The translations under genes and the position numbers were made by a program. From Trametes villosa (Eukaryota; Basidiomycota; Agaricomycetes; Polyporales; Polyporaceae), in assembly GCA_002964805.2 (NCBI GenBank), contig PUDQ02000001.1:1884001-1948000 (forward strand): a DNA stretch of 64,000 nt, in the 5' to 3' direction. This document shows positions 33,819-43,882 of the stretch, piece by piece (the first letter of the stretch is position 1; each line of letters opens with the position of its first letter). The notes beneath the pieces were generated by a model. The model had not been told where the DNA came from, did no database searches, and saw only the letters and a program-made list of their open reading frames with translations.

Positions 33819-34691
33819 ATGGGTACGTCAACCCTCTTGTGAATGCCGAAAGGAAACTTATGCTTACTCTCTATTTCCTCAGATTACCAGGTATGATAGG
33901 AGAAACCGTCTATGAGCGTTGTTGCTGACGCGCCACGACCAGAATCGAGTTGGTTCGAAGTTCGGTGGTGGTGGTGTTGCCGGGGCATCCGAGACCAATG
34001 TCGACCGAAGGGAACGGCTGAGGAAGCTTGCGCTTGAGACTATTGACCTCGCGAAGGTATGTTCGAACGCTCAGCGCCTCACGCTTCTGCTTATATCTGC
34101 TCAGGACCCGTACATTCTCCGCAACCACCTTGGCTCTCTCGAATGTCGTCTCTGTCTTACCCTCCACACCAACGAAGGCTCCTACCTCGCGCACACGCAA
34201 GGAAAGAAGCACCAAACGAACCTCGCCCGCCGGGCGGCGCGCGACCTGAAGGAAACTCAGCTCATGATCGCGCCCGCTCAGCAAAGTGTTCACAAGAAGG
34301 TCTTCCTGAAGATTGGACGACCTGGATACCGGGTCACCAAGGTCAGGGACAGAGATACCGGAAAGGAGGGCATGATGGTACAGGTGCACCTCCCGCAAAT
34401 CAAGGCCGACGTCATCCCCCGCCGCCGCTTCATGAGCGCATGGGAGCAAAGGAAGGAGCCCCCCAACAAGGCCTACCAGTACCTCATCGTACGTCCGCCT
34501 GCCTTACAGTCTATTTCATGTGTTGACTTCGTTCACAGGTCGCCGCCGAGCCCTACGAGACTATCGCGTTCCGCATCCCTGCGCGTGAAATCGAGGACGA
34601 GTCCGACGATGCCGGCTACTGGAACTGGTCTCACTGGGACCCCGATACCAAGCAGTACAGTTTCCAGTTCATGTTCCGCCTCCAGTACTGA
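33819..34691 (+). CDS. PRP11: Splicing factor 3a subunit 2 (SF3A2/Prp11)
   Basis: Component of the SF3a complex of U2 snRNP, required for branch-site recognition in the nucleus. The first exons are tiny: ATGG (33819-33822) and attaccag (33883-33890), joined to the exon from 33943 to give M-D-Y-Q-N-R-V-G-S-K-F-G-G-G-G, the conserved start. A matrin-type C2H2 zinc finger follows, 'CRLCLTLHTNEGSYLAHTQG' plus KKH. Then 'GRPGYRVTKVRD' and 'GYWNWSHWDPDTKQYSFQF', ending FRLQY. Stop TGA at 34689-34691. Introns fall at 33823-33882, 33891-33942, about 34056-34103 and 34489-34538. The protein ends after the globular part, as in yeast, without the long Pro-rich heptad tail of the human protein. The last 19 bases of this gene are repeated at 38528, the boundary of a segmental duplication. 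Confidence 0.93.
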
Positions 34692-34815
34692 TTGTATGTC
34701 ACTGTATCGCTATGCTTGTAATATCTCCATGACGCTCGACGCCTTGCATGATGGGTATATCGACCGATTGCTCCAATGTTACAACATATAGGTATGTGCC
34801 CTCCCAAATTCCCTC

Positions 34816-35402
<587 letters not shown>

Positions 35403-36564
35403 GGCGGGAATCTGGTGGAGCGCGAAGAGAAGAGGCTGAGGCGTTCGCAGAGGGCCGACTCGCTGCCGACTCTCCTCATCCCGGCGGGCTTTTATGCGTT
35501 TCCTGGCGTCCCCTGGAGCCACGAAGCTACGGCGAACCGCACGCACTTCCATGTCGAACGGACGCATGTGCTTCGCCTATGCGCATGTGCCGACCGGCGA
35601 CCACCAACGTCCATAATCCCACTGGCAGCCTCTGTTCGCTTGCTCACAGGACGTTCGGTGGTGACAACACCGGACCTCTTCAAGACCAGCGATTGCCCTG
35701 CTAAAACATCTCCCCAGTTTCCAGAGGCCTATCAGCACGAAATCATGCGGTCTCTTCTTGCCCAAGAGCAAGAGGGAAGCGGTATCAACCTACGCCTTGG
35801 GCGGGTGAACGTGCGTTATCGCTTTAAGTTCGCGCAACGCCGACACCGGGCTGGCAATGGCCACAGCGCTGCATATGGAGGCATGTCTTCGTAGCGTGTC
35901 CATCAGTGGCCCCGTGTCTCCGACGACCGGACAGGTAAACAGCGTTTCTGTTGTCTAATACGATCAGCATGTGGTGCACGCACTAAAACGCCTTCTCAGG
36001 CTCGTATCGGCGTTCCGCCTGGCCTACATATCGTCAAGGCACTTGCCAAGCTTAGCATGCACGCTTCCGTCTTGAACGGCTGGACATAGGCTATGTCCGC
36101 TATCACCAATAATATATGTAGGTGCAATGCATCCGGATGGTGGCCGGTGCCCCAGCGGAGGTATCCGAAGTCGAGATCCCCACAGCATCCTCATTGAGTG
36201 GGCTCGTAGTTGGAGCGTTCGGGGGAGCGTTTCACCTCGTCCTCCGACATGGTTATTTCCACCTGAGCAGTCGGCGAGAAATAGATCCGGTTCAGCCCAA
36301 CCGTGTATTATAAGTAACGTCCGGCCAAATGCTATATTTATGTTCGCATGCGCAGACGGCCAGACGCGAGCTACGTCAGTATGGTGGTCTCATGGCCGTT
36401 CGAACGTCCGCTCAAGCTTGAGACCGCATGGTACCCTCTCAGCACGTTGCGACTCGGACACCTACGGCACCGCAGAATCAACGCAAACGTGCGTCGTCAA
36501 GACTGGCTGCTCAAACAGCTATACGTACGTAGAATCTACGCTAGCTGCCGTAGGAGCACCGTAC
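35403..36564. other. Upstream region of RNase copy A
   Basis: This 1.16-kb region is homologous to 39273 to about 40480 in unit B. It holds the RNase promoter (TATA-like motif near 35490). Open frames in it are not conserved intact between the two units, which argues against a real gene. Confidence 0.6.
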
Positions 36565-36566
36565 TA
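36565..36566. repeat. Target-site duplication TA, left
   Basis: The dinucleotide TA precedes the left inverted repeat and recurs after the right one (37654-37655). In unit B a single TA stands between the two matching flanks, near 40478. Confidence 0.75.
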
Positions 36567-36819
36567 TTGCTGGTTGCAGGGCGCTTGTCGCGGGCGCAAA
36601 ATCGCAATTTTTGCGCACCGCGCGCGTCCGGAGGGTGTCGACAGAGAACGTCCATAGCTCGCTCAGTTCTGCATGTATCTACTTCATTTATCGATATTCG
36701 TAATCGCCTCGTCGACGCGCAGGGCACGATATCATTTTTGTCGCGAAATTCGCACTTTGAAAAATTTGCTCCTCGAGCCCCGCCTCTGCGCGAGAACGCG
36801 GGTAGCTCGCGAACGCGGG
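36567..36819. repeat. Left terminal inverted repeat (253 bp)
   Basis: Begins ttgctggttgcagggcgctt. It matches the reverse complement of 37401-37653 at 251 of 253 bases by eye. The two differences are A/G changes near positions 32 and 40 of the repeat. Confidence 0.9.
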
Positions 36820-37400
36820 CGAATTTGGGCTCGAAACAAGCTGGGGTAGGGTATGGTAGCGCATTTTAAGGATACGGCATACATTTCGTTGCAGAGAGGA
36901 AGGAAGTGAGTACACTGTGACCATCGGGCACTTGAGGCCCGGCGTCTGCCAGCGTGTGGCTCCAGGTGGGTCCGACTGAGTTGCTCTCTTCTCTGCCTCG
37001 GTCACCTAAGACACGCTCTCCAGCTTTATTAACGATCTCTGCTTGATTCCTGCGAATATGCACCAGCTTTGCGGCCCTAACATCAAGGATATCAGCAAGT
37101 ATGCGTGATACAACTTGCACGCGGTCCGACGGTTCTTCAAGTGCACCGGGAACGTCTTTTCGAGGCCGGAGATACTTTACGAGGGGAAGCGAGGTTATTC
37201 GAGGGTACTATGGCGGTATGTGGACGGTCGAGAGTAGAAGAGAGGGGCACGAAGAGTATAAGGCTCCGCCGCGGTGTACAAGCCCATACAGCGAGTCATC
37301 CATACACGTCTCTCTCAATAGGAATCCCCTTTCTTTCTGGCACCATGCCCTCCGTATATCTCATTGTACCATATCCCGGTCCATCCCGGCCTCGAATGCA

Positions 37401-37653
37401 CCCGCGTTCGCGAGCTACCCGCGTTCTCGCGCAGAGGCGGGGCTCGAGGAGCAAATTTTTCAAAGTGCGAATTTCGCGACAAAAATGATATCGTGCCCTG
37501 CGCGTCGACGAGGCGATTACGAATATCGATAAATGAAGTAGATACATGCAGAACTGAGCGAGCTATGGACGTTCTCTGTCGACACCCTCCGGACGCGCGC
37601 GGTGCGCAAAAATCGCGATTTCGCGCCCGCGACAAGCGCCCTGCAACCAGCAA
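37401..37653. repeat. Right terminal inverted repeat (253 bp)
   Basis: Reverse complement of the left repeat. It ends ccctgcaaccagcaa at 37653 and is followed by TA. Identity drops sharply inside position 37401, which marks the inner end. Confidence 0.9.
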
Positions 37654-37655
37654 TA
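37654..37655. repeat. Target-site duplication TA, right
   Basis: Second copy of the TA target. The flank continues atgtcggag, as in unit B. Confidence 0.75.
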
Positions 37656-38288
37656 ATGTCGGAGAGCGCGCGTGACTGGCACACGCGGAGAGGCTACGCA
37701 AGCAGCTACAGGCGCAAGGAAGCCTGCAGTGGCAATTGATAGATATTATCGAGGTCCCATGTATGTGGGCGTATCCGTATTTGTGCGATGGTGAGGTGAG
37801 GGAAGGGAACAGAGAGAAGTATGGGTAGTGGGATACAACAGCAGCAGAGCAGAGTCCGGTCCGAGTCGTTGGTGTTAGGCGTCATCGACGTTTCGACGAC
37901 GCTCAGATCTCAGAGCCTGAGTAAGAGGGAGAAAAGTATAACCTAGATGAAAATGCCCAAGAAAAGACGAGCAGGTGTGCCCCGAAGGCGAGCTCGCCTG
38001 CTCTTCGCATGTATTATTTAGACGTGACATCCCGATTCGGAACTCGTACTATCATACGCCCTACGATACACTTCCGTTCTCTTCGACGAACCAACGCCAG
38101 TACGGCGCTGGTGCTCGCGCCCCGCCCTCGCTTCACCCGTACCACGCCTAGCATCCTCGAATCCCATTCGTTCGTGCTCGATCTCGACCGGCGCGAGGCA
38201 CCGGCCCGTTACATCGCAATGCTGCCGCCGCCTATATGCTGCCCACAGGACGAGCCGTCACCCGCCTGACGCAGAGCAGCAGCCGATA
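37656..38288. other. Right part of unit A: homologous intergenic DNA with an A-specific insertion
   Basis: Bases 37656 to about 38008 match the 3' flank of unit B (from about 40480), including the string gataacagcag-like motif block and taacctagatgaaaatgccc. About 38010-38220 has no counterpart in B. I see no gene. Confidence 0.55.
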
Positions 38289-38527
38289 TTTGCTGAGCTT
38301 GCGCCCGCCAAACGCCTTCGCGCTCGCCTGCGCCCTGGGCCGGCCCCTGGCAGCCTCCCGTTCACGCGCCAGCTCCGCCTCCTTTACGTGGTCGCTCCCG
38401 GACAGCCCGCCGATCCCCCTCGTAGGCTGCTGCTGTTGTTGCTGGGGCCCATCTTCTCGCGCTCCTTCAAGTTGCGGCGCGCCTCTCCTTCTCCCGCCGC
38501 TCCCGCTCCTCCTTCATCTCTTCCTTC
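38289..38527 (-). pseudogene. Truncated 3' fragment of the Pal1-like gene, copy A
   Basis: On the minus strand this stretch matches the C-terminal coding end of the Pal1-like gene (about 40998-41237), including the Gln run, the 'REREAAR'-like segment and 'GRKLSK'. It has small deletions and frame changes, and the normal stop codon is missing. It is cut off at 38527, where it meets the duplicated end of SF3A2. It has no promoter or upstream exons, so it is a passive remnant of the duplication. Confidence 0.8.
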
Positions 38528-38642
38528 GTTCCACCTCCAGTACTGATTGCATGTTACTGTATCGCTATGCTTGTAATATCTCCATCACACTCGACGCCCT
38601 GCATGATGGATATATCAACCGATTACTCCAGTACTAGTGTTA

Positions 38643-39272
<630 letters not shown>

Positions 39273-40994
39273 GGAGAGAACCTGGTGGAGCGCGAAGAGG
39301 ACAAGCTTAGGCGTTCGCAGAGGGCCGACTCGCTGCCGACTCTCCTCATCCCGGTGGGCTTTTATGCGTTTCCTGACGTCCCCTGAGGTCACGAAGCTAC
39401 GGCGAACCGCGCACTTCCATGTCGGACGGACGCATGTGGAATTCGCCTACGCGCATGTGTAGACATGCGACCACCAACGTCCATCATCCCACTGGCAGCA
39501 GCCACTGTTCGCTTCCTCACAGGACGTTCGGTGGTGGCAACGCCGGATACCTTGAAGGCCAGCGTTTGCCCTGCCAAACCATCTCCCACCTTCCAGCCTA
39601 GGTCCATCTGCACAACAGTCATGGGGTCTCTCTTTGCCCAAGAGCAAGAGGGAAGCGGTATCGCCGTACACCTTGAGCGGGTGAACGTGCGTTATCGCTT
39701 TGGGTTCGCGCAACGCTGACACCGGAATGGCAATGACCACCGTAGCGCTGCCTATGGAGGCTCGCCTTCGTGGCGCGTCTATCAGTGGCCCCGTGTCTCC
39801 AACCACTGGACAGGTAAACGGCGTTTCTGCTGTCTAAAACGAATCAGCATGTGGTGCACGCACTGAAACGCCTTCTCAGGCTCGTATCGGCGTTCCGCCT
39901 GGCATACTACATGGCACTTGTCAAGCATGCACGCTTCCAGCTTGAGTACTTACTCGAGTAACTGGACATATGTCTGCTATCACCAGCAGGGAGGTCACAT
40001 ACAGTACTGATACAGCGCTTTATACGTCCGAATGGCAGATTGTACCCCAGCGGCTGCCTCCGTAGTCGCAATCCTTGTTCCACTCTCGTGAGCGGGCTCG
40101 TATTTGAGCGTTAGGGGCAGCTTTCCGCCAGGTCGTCTAAGTAATCGATATGGCTACTTCTACTTACGCAACTACAGTTGGTAAGAATAATCTTTGGGGG
40201 AGCTCAACTGTGCATTCCAGGGTACATCCAGCCAATTGCCATATTTATGCTCGCATGCGTGAGCGGCCAAGCGCGAACTACGTCAAAATGGTGGTCTTAT
40301 GTCCGTTCCAACGTCCGCTGAAGCTTTAGACCGCATGGTACGTATACCGCCTCAGCACGTTGCATCGCGGTCGTCTACGGAGCCGCAGGAGCAATGCAAA
40401 CGTGCGTGGACAAGTGTCACTTCTCGAGAGCGACCGTACGTACGTATAAAGCGCGCCAGCCGCAGAAGCAGCGCACTAATGTCGGAGGGCGCACGTAACC
40501 AGCGCATGCGGAGGGGCTGCGCAAGGACACCCAAGGAAACCTGTGGTGGTCAATGGTTATTGATAGATATTATCGAGGTCCAATGTATGTGGGCGTATCC
40601 GTACTGGTGCGATGGTGAGGTGCGGGCAGGGTCGATGTGAGTGCGATGTGTATGCGATACAACAGAGAACAGAGATATGGGTGGGATACAACAGCAGCAG
40701 AGCAGAGTCCGGTCCGAGTCGTTGGTGTTAGGCGTCGTTGACGTTTCGTTAGTATCATCTCGAGGGGGATGGGGGGTAGAGAGGAGAGGGTAGGTGGGTT
40801 GGGTCCAGGAAACATGGAAGGGGGAGGCGAGCAAAAGTATAACCTAGATGAAAATGCCCAAGAAAATCGAGCAGGGGTGCCCCAAAGGCGAGCTCGCCCG
40901 CTCTTCGCAGCGCTGTCGCCGCCTATGTCGTCCACAGGACGATCAGCCACCCACCTGGCGCGGAGCAGCAGCCAATGTGCAGTGCGCGGCTCCC
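39273..40994. other. Upstream region of RNase copy B and 3' flank of the Pal1-like gene
   Basis: The left 1.2 kb is the promoter side of RNase B and matches 35403-36564. Near 40478 lies the unoccupied TA site of the TIR element. The right part is the 3' untranslated flank of the Pal1-like gene. No gene seen. Confidence 0.55.
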
Positions 40995-43562
40995 TCACCG
41001 CCGCTTGCTGAGCTTGCGCCCGCCAGACGCCTTCGCGCTCGCCTGCGCCCTCGCAGCCTCCCGCTCGCGCGCCAGCTCCGCCTCCTTCACCTGGTCGCGC
41101 CCGAACAGCCCGCCGAGCCCGCTCGAAGGCTGTTGCTGTTGTTGCTGGGGCCGCACCTTCCCCATCTTCTCGCGCTCCTTCTCGCGGCGCGCCTGCTCCT
41201 TCTCCCTGCGCTTCCGCTCCTCCTTCGTCTCCTCCTTGGGCGGCTCCGCGAACCGCACGCGCGCGGCGAATAGCGCGGCGGTCGTGTTCGACGCCGGGAT
41301 CTCCGCGCCTTGCGCCATTGGCATGGGCATGGGGAGGGGCACGCCGCCGGTCGTGTGCCGCTTCCGGAGGACCTTGGGCCCGTGGCTCATCGGGATGTCC
41401 TGAGCTCGGGCATGTTGTTGCGACGGCTGCGACTGCATACTCGGCGCGGACGAGCGCGAGGAGGGCGTCGTCGCCGGAGGGGGCTGGCTGACGTGCCGCT
41501 GGGCGAGGACCTCGACGTGCGCAGCGCCACGGCTGTCGGGCATCTGCTGGTTTGGTTGCGGAAGCTGTTGCAAGGGCGTAGGCATGACAAGCTTCTTCGG
41601 CAGGTGCCGCGGTAGAAGCGAGGTCGACGGTTTAGTCTGTTGCCGTGGAGGAAGGGCGATGTCCGGGCGCGGGACTGCGCTCGAAGGCGGCAGGTCAGGT
41701 CGACCGGGCGGTACTGAGGGCTCGCGCGTATGCGGGGGGCTGTTGCACCGTTCCTGCACGCCCTGCGGGAACCTCGAAGCAGCGGGGGAGTATGGGTTCG
41801 GGAGGGGCGGCGACGGCTGGGGCGCCTCTTCATGGCGCGAGCGCTGAGAATGGATGGGCGCGGGGGGTTGCTGCTGCATGCGCGAAGCCTGCTGTTGCTG
41901 CTGCTGCGCCTGCATCTGGCCCATGTGCGTGTTGTTGTACAGCAGCGGCGACGACGGCAGCACGCCCGACGGGGGCACGCGCCGCCTCACGGGCACCTGC
42001 ATGAGCGGGCTCGAGGGGAGCGGGGAGCCCGGCGGCATATTCTCGGCCTGCTGCTGCAGCTGTGCCAGTTCGCGCTGGCTCGGGGGCTGGTACTGCGAGT
42101 TGGCGGGGAAGATCTGCCCGGGGGCGACCCCGAGGGCGGTGCTGTCGTACTGCACGGGCTTCCGCTTCGGGGGCTGCGAGGACAGGGCGTCGGTCGACAC
42201 GCAGGTACAATAGAAAAGGGGACGAGCGGTGCTTACCTCTGCGCGCTTTTGGCCGGAGATGCTCTGCTCTGGGTAGAGCGCAGGCGCGGCCTTTGCGATC
42301 GCCTCGTACGGTCCGCCATGGTGCCAGGCAAACCCGAGCGGGTCCGACTCGTCGAGCTCGTCTATCTTGTCGAGGTCTCGTGGGGCGGTAGAGACACTCG
42401 TGTTCTTACTACGCTTGCGCTGGGCTACGGGTGCAGACACCGAACCGGCAGATGGGGTAGCGATCGGAACTGTTGACGGCCGTGGGGGCAGCTCTGTTGG
42501 GGGCGGTGGTGGATGGAGATCTGGTGCCGATGCATTGCGAGGAGTGATCGGTGGGCGAGTGGCAGTGGACTGAACCGAAGAGGTCTTGTTGTCCGACACA
42601 GGCGAGGTGCGCGGAGGTGCCTGAGCCTGAGCCTGCGAACTGGAAGGACCAGTTGGGGATGGGGGCTGTTGGGCAGCGGGAGGCGAGTACTTTTCTGGAG
42701 GGTACGCCGAAGCGGGAGGGAGAGAGCTTGAAGACTTCTGTGCATCCCTGGGGAGATGAGACGAAGACGAAGCTGGGGTTTGATTCGGGGACGAGGAGGA
42801 GGAGCCGCTCTCCGAGTCGGAGTACGGGGGAGGAGGTTGCCAGAGATCGCGCGGGGCAACAAAAGCAGAACTGGCGTACACTTGAGATGGTACGACCACG
42901 CTCCTTTGGCGCGGGTCCTGCGAAGGCAGCCGGAATCCCCCCGGGGCGTTTGACGCGGACGCTCGCGATATGGGAGGGGGCACGGGGATGACCCGCGTGG
43001 AATGCGATCGCGCGAGGCTCTGGTCGGACGGGGCGATGGGCGGGTAGGCGTACGGCTCGGACTGCGAGCGGGGGTGTTGTGGGAGTGGCTGCGGATTGGA
43101 GTCCGGGCTTTGCAGCATTGCCATTCGCATGCGCGGAGGGAGATTGGTATGGTCGACCTCGGATTCATCGTCCGGGGCAGTGGAGGCGTAGTCGGATAGG
43201 CTATCTGAGAGACTCGCCGGGTAGATCTCCTCGCGGTCGTTCATGCTGAAGTAGTAGGGGTTGGAGCGCGGATCCGGAGAAAAAGCGGGGTCATTGAGGA
43301 GCGAGGGATGAATTGAGCGCTGCTGAGGGGGAGGTTGGCGGTACTGAGGCATGAAGGGCTGCTGCTGCTGAGCGTAGGAGGGGCCTTGGAGCGGATAAGA
43401 TGGCGCGAAGGACTGCTGGAAGGGCGGATGGGGTGGTGCGGAATACGAGAAGCCTACCGGGGCCTGGTGGGAGAAGGCGGGACGGGAGAGGAGGGGGGGA
43501 GGGGAGTCGTCGAGGTCGCCGCGGTGGCCATGGTGCAGATAAAAGTTTGGGTTGAGGATCAT
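40995..43562 (-). CDS. Pal1-like cell-morphology protein 1 (low-complexity, Pro/Gln/Ser-rich)
   Basis: Pal1 proteins associate with the cortex and endocytic sites and help shape growing tips. Starts MILNPNFYLHHGHRG at 43562. Nearly all of the roughly 830 residues are low-complexity: Pro, Ser and Gln stretches with poly-Gln runs near 41890 and 41145. The only fold-like segment is 'DELDESDPLGFAWHHGGPY' followed by EAI (about 42310-42360), which resembles the Pal1 core DPxGxxxHHxGPY. The C-terminus is a charged helix rich in Glu, Arg and Lys (EERKRREKEQARREKERE), ending GGRKLSKRR, TGA at 40997-40995. A 63-nt segment at about 42168-42230 has good GT..AG ends but no stop and a length divisible by three, so it may be spliced or retained. 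A second gene of the same type is at 60253-63408. Confidence 0.65.
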   Translation of the reverse strand: MILNPNFYLHHGHRGDLDDSPPPLLSRPAFSHQAPVGFSYSAPPHPPFQQSFAPSYPLQGPSYAQQQQPFMPQYRQPPPQQRSIHPSLLNDPAFSPDPRSNPYYFSMNDREEIYPASLSDSLSDYASTAPDDESEVDHTNLPPRMRMAMLQSPDSNPQPLPQHPRSQSEPYAYPPIAPSDQSLARSHSTRVIPVPPPISRASASNAPGGFRLPSQDPRQRSVVVPSQVYASSAFVAPRDLWQPPPPYSDSESGSSSSSPNQTPASSSSHLPRDAQKSSSSLPPASAYPPEKYSPPAAQQPPSPTGPSSSQAQAQAPPRTSPVSDNKTSSVQSTATRPPITPRNASAPDLHPPPPPTELPPRPSTVPIATPSAGSVSAPVAQRKRSKNTSVSTAPRDLDKIDELDESDPLGFAWHHGGPYEAIAKAAPALYPEQSISGQKRAEVSTARPLFYCTCVSTDALSSQPPKRKPVQYDSTALGVAPGQIFPANSQYQPPSQRELAQLQQQAENMPPGSPLPSSPLMQVPVRRRVPPSGVLPSSPLLYNNTHMGQMQAQQQQQQASRMQQQPPAPIHSQRSRHEEAPQPSPPLPNPYSPAASRFPQGVQERCNSPPHTREPSVPPGRPDLPPSSAVPRPDIALPPRQQTKPSTSLLPRHLPKKLVMPTPLQQLPQPNQQMPDSRGAAHVEVLAQRHVSQPPPATTPSSRSSAPSMQSQPSQQHARAQDIPMSHGPKVLRKRHTTGGVPLPMPMPMAQGAEIPASNTTAALFAARVRFAEPPKEETKEERKRREKEQARREKEREKMGKVRPQQQQQQPSSGLGGLFGRDQVKEAELAREREAARAQASAKASGGRKLSKRR

Positions 43563-43882
43563 TCGATAAGCCGGCCAGGGACAAGGGGAGGATATGACGG
43601 AAGGAGGAGGAGCAGAGGCGAGGCGAGGGAGGAGCCGCCTCTTGTCTCTCTCTGGAGCTTCTCGCCGCCCGCAGGCGCTGCCTTGTGTTCCTGCTCCCAG
43701 GTCCCACCACCAGACGCACAGCTCGAGTCTCCCACAAGGCACCCGGCCCACCCCTTCCGCTCCAGCGCCTATCCCACGTGTCGACCACAACAACGCGTCA
43801 ACAACATTTCTAGCCGCGTCTCATCTGGCACCTCTCCCTCAGCTAGACACGCTAACCACGCGTCTCATCCTCCGCTCTCGCC
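43563..43882. promoter_or_regulatory. Divergent promoter with two ACGCGT (MCB) boxes upstream of Sld2
   Basis: This 320-bp region serves the Pal1-like gene (minus) and Sld2 (plus). Two ACGCGT hexamers lie at 43793-43798 and 43858-43863, the second only 20 bp before the Sld2 start. This is the MluI cell-cycle box bound by MBF in fungi to switch on replication genes at G1/S. The hexamer is not rare in this GC-rich DNA, so the assignment depends on the pairing and the gene's role. Confidence 0.5.

Larger units (their letters stand above)
36567..37653. mobile_element. Non-autonomous TIR DNA transposon, 1,087 bp, TA target site
   Basis: Bounded by long terminal inverted repeats of 253 bp each (36567-36819 and 37401-37653) that differ at only two positions. 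It is flanked by TA, the target of Tc1/mariner-type transposases. The unduplicated site survives in unit B, where gcgcac-TA-atgtcgg runs without interruption; so both ends and the TA duplication are seen directly. The 581-bp interior has no frame resembling a transposase, so it must have been mobilised in trans. Such long inverted repeats are unusual for a small mariner-type element, whose repeats are often about 30 bp. The superfamily label is therefore tentative. Confidence 0.85.

Noticed and set aside
38009..38637. Open frames on the plus strand in unit A (38009-38269 and 38236-38637)
   Set aside because: They are antisense to the Pal1-like fragment or run across the duplication junction and have no domain.
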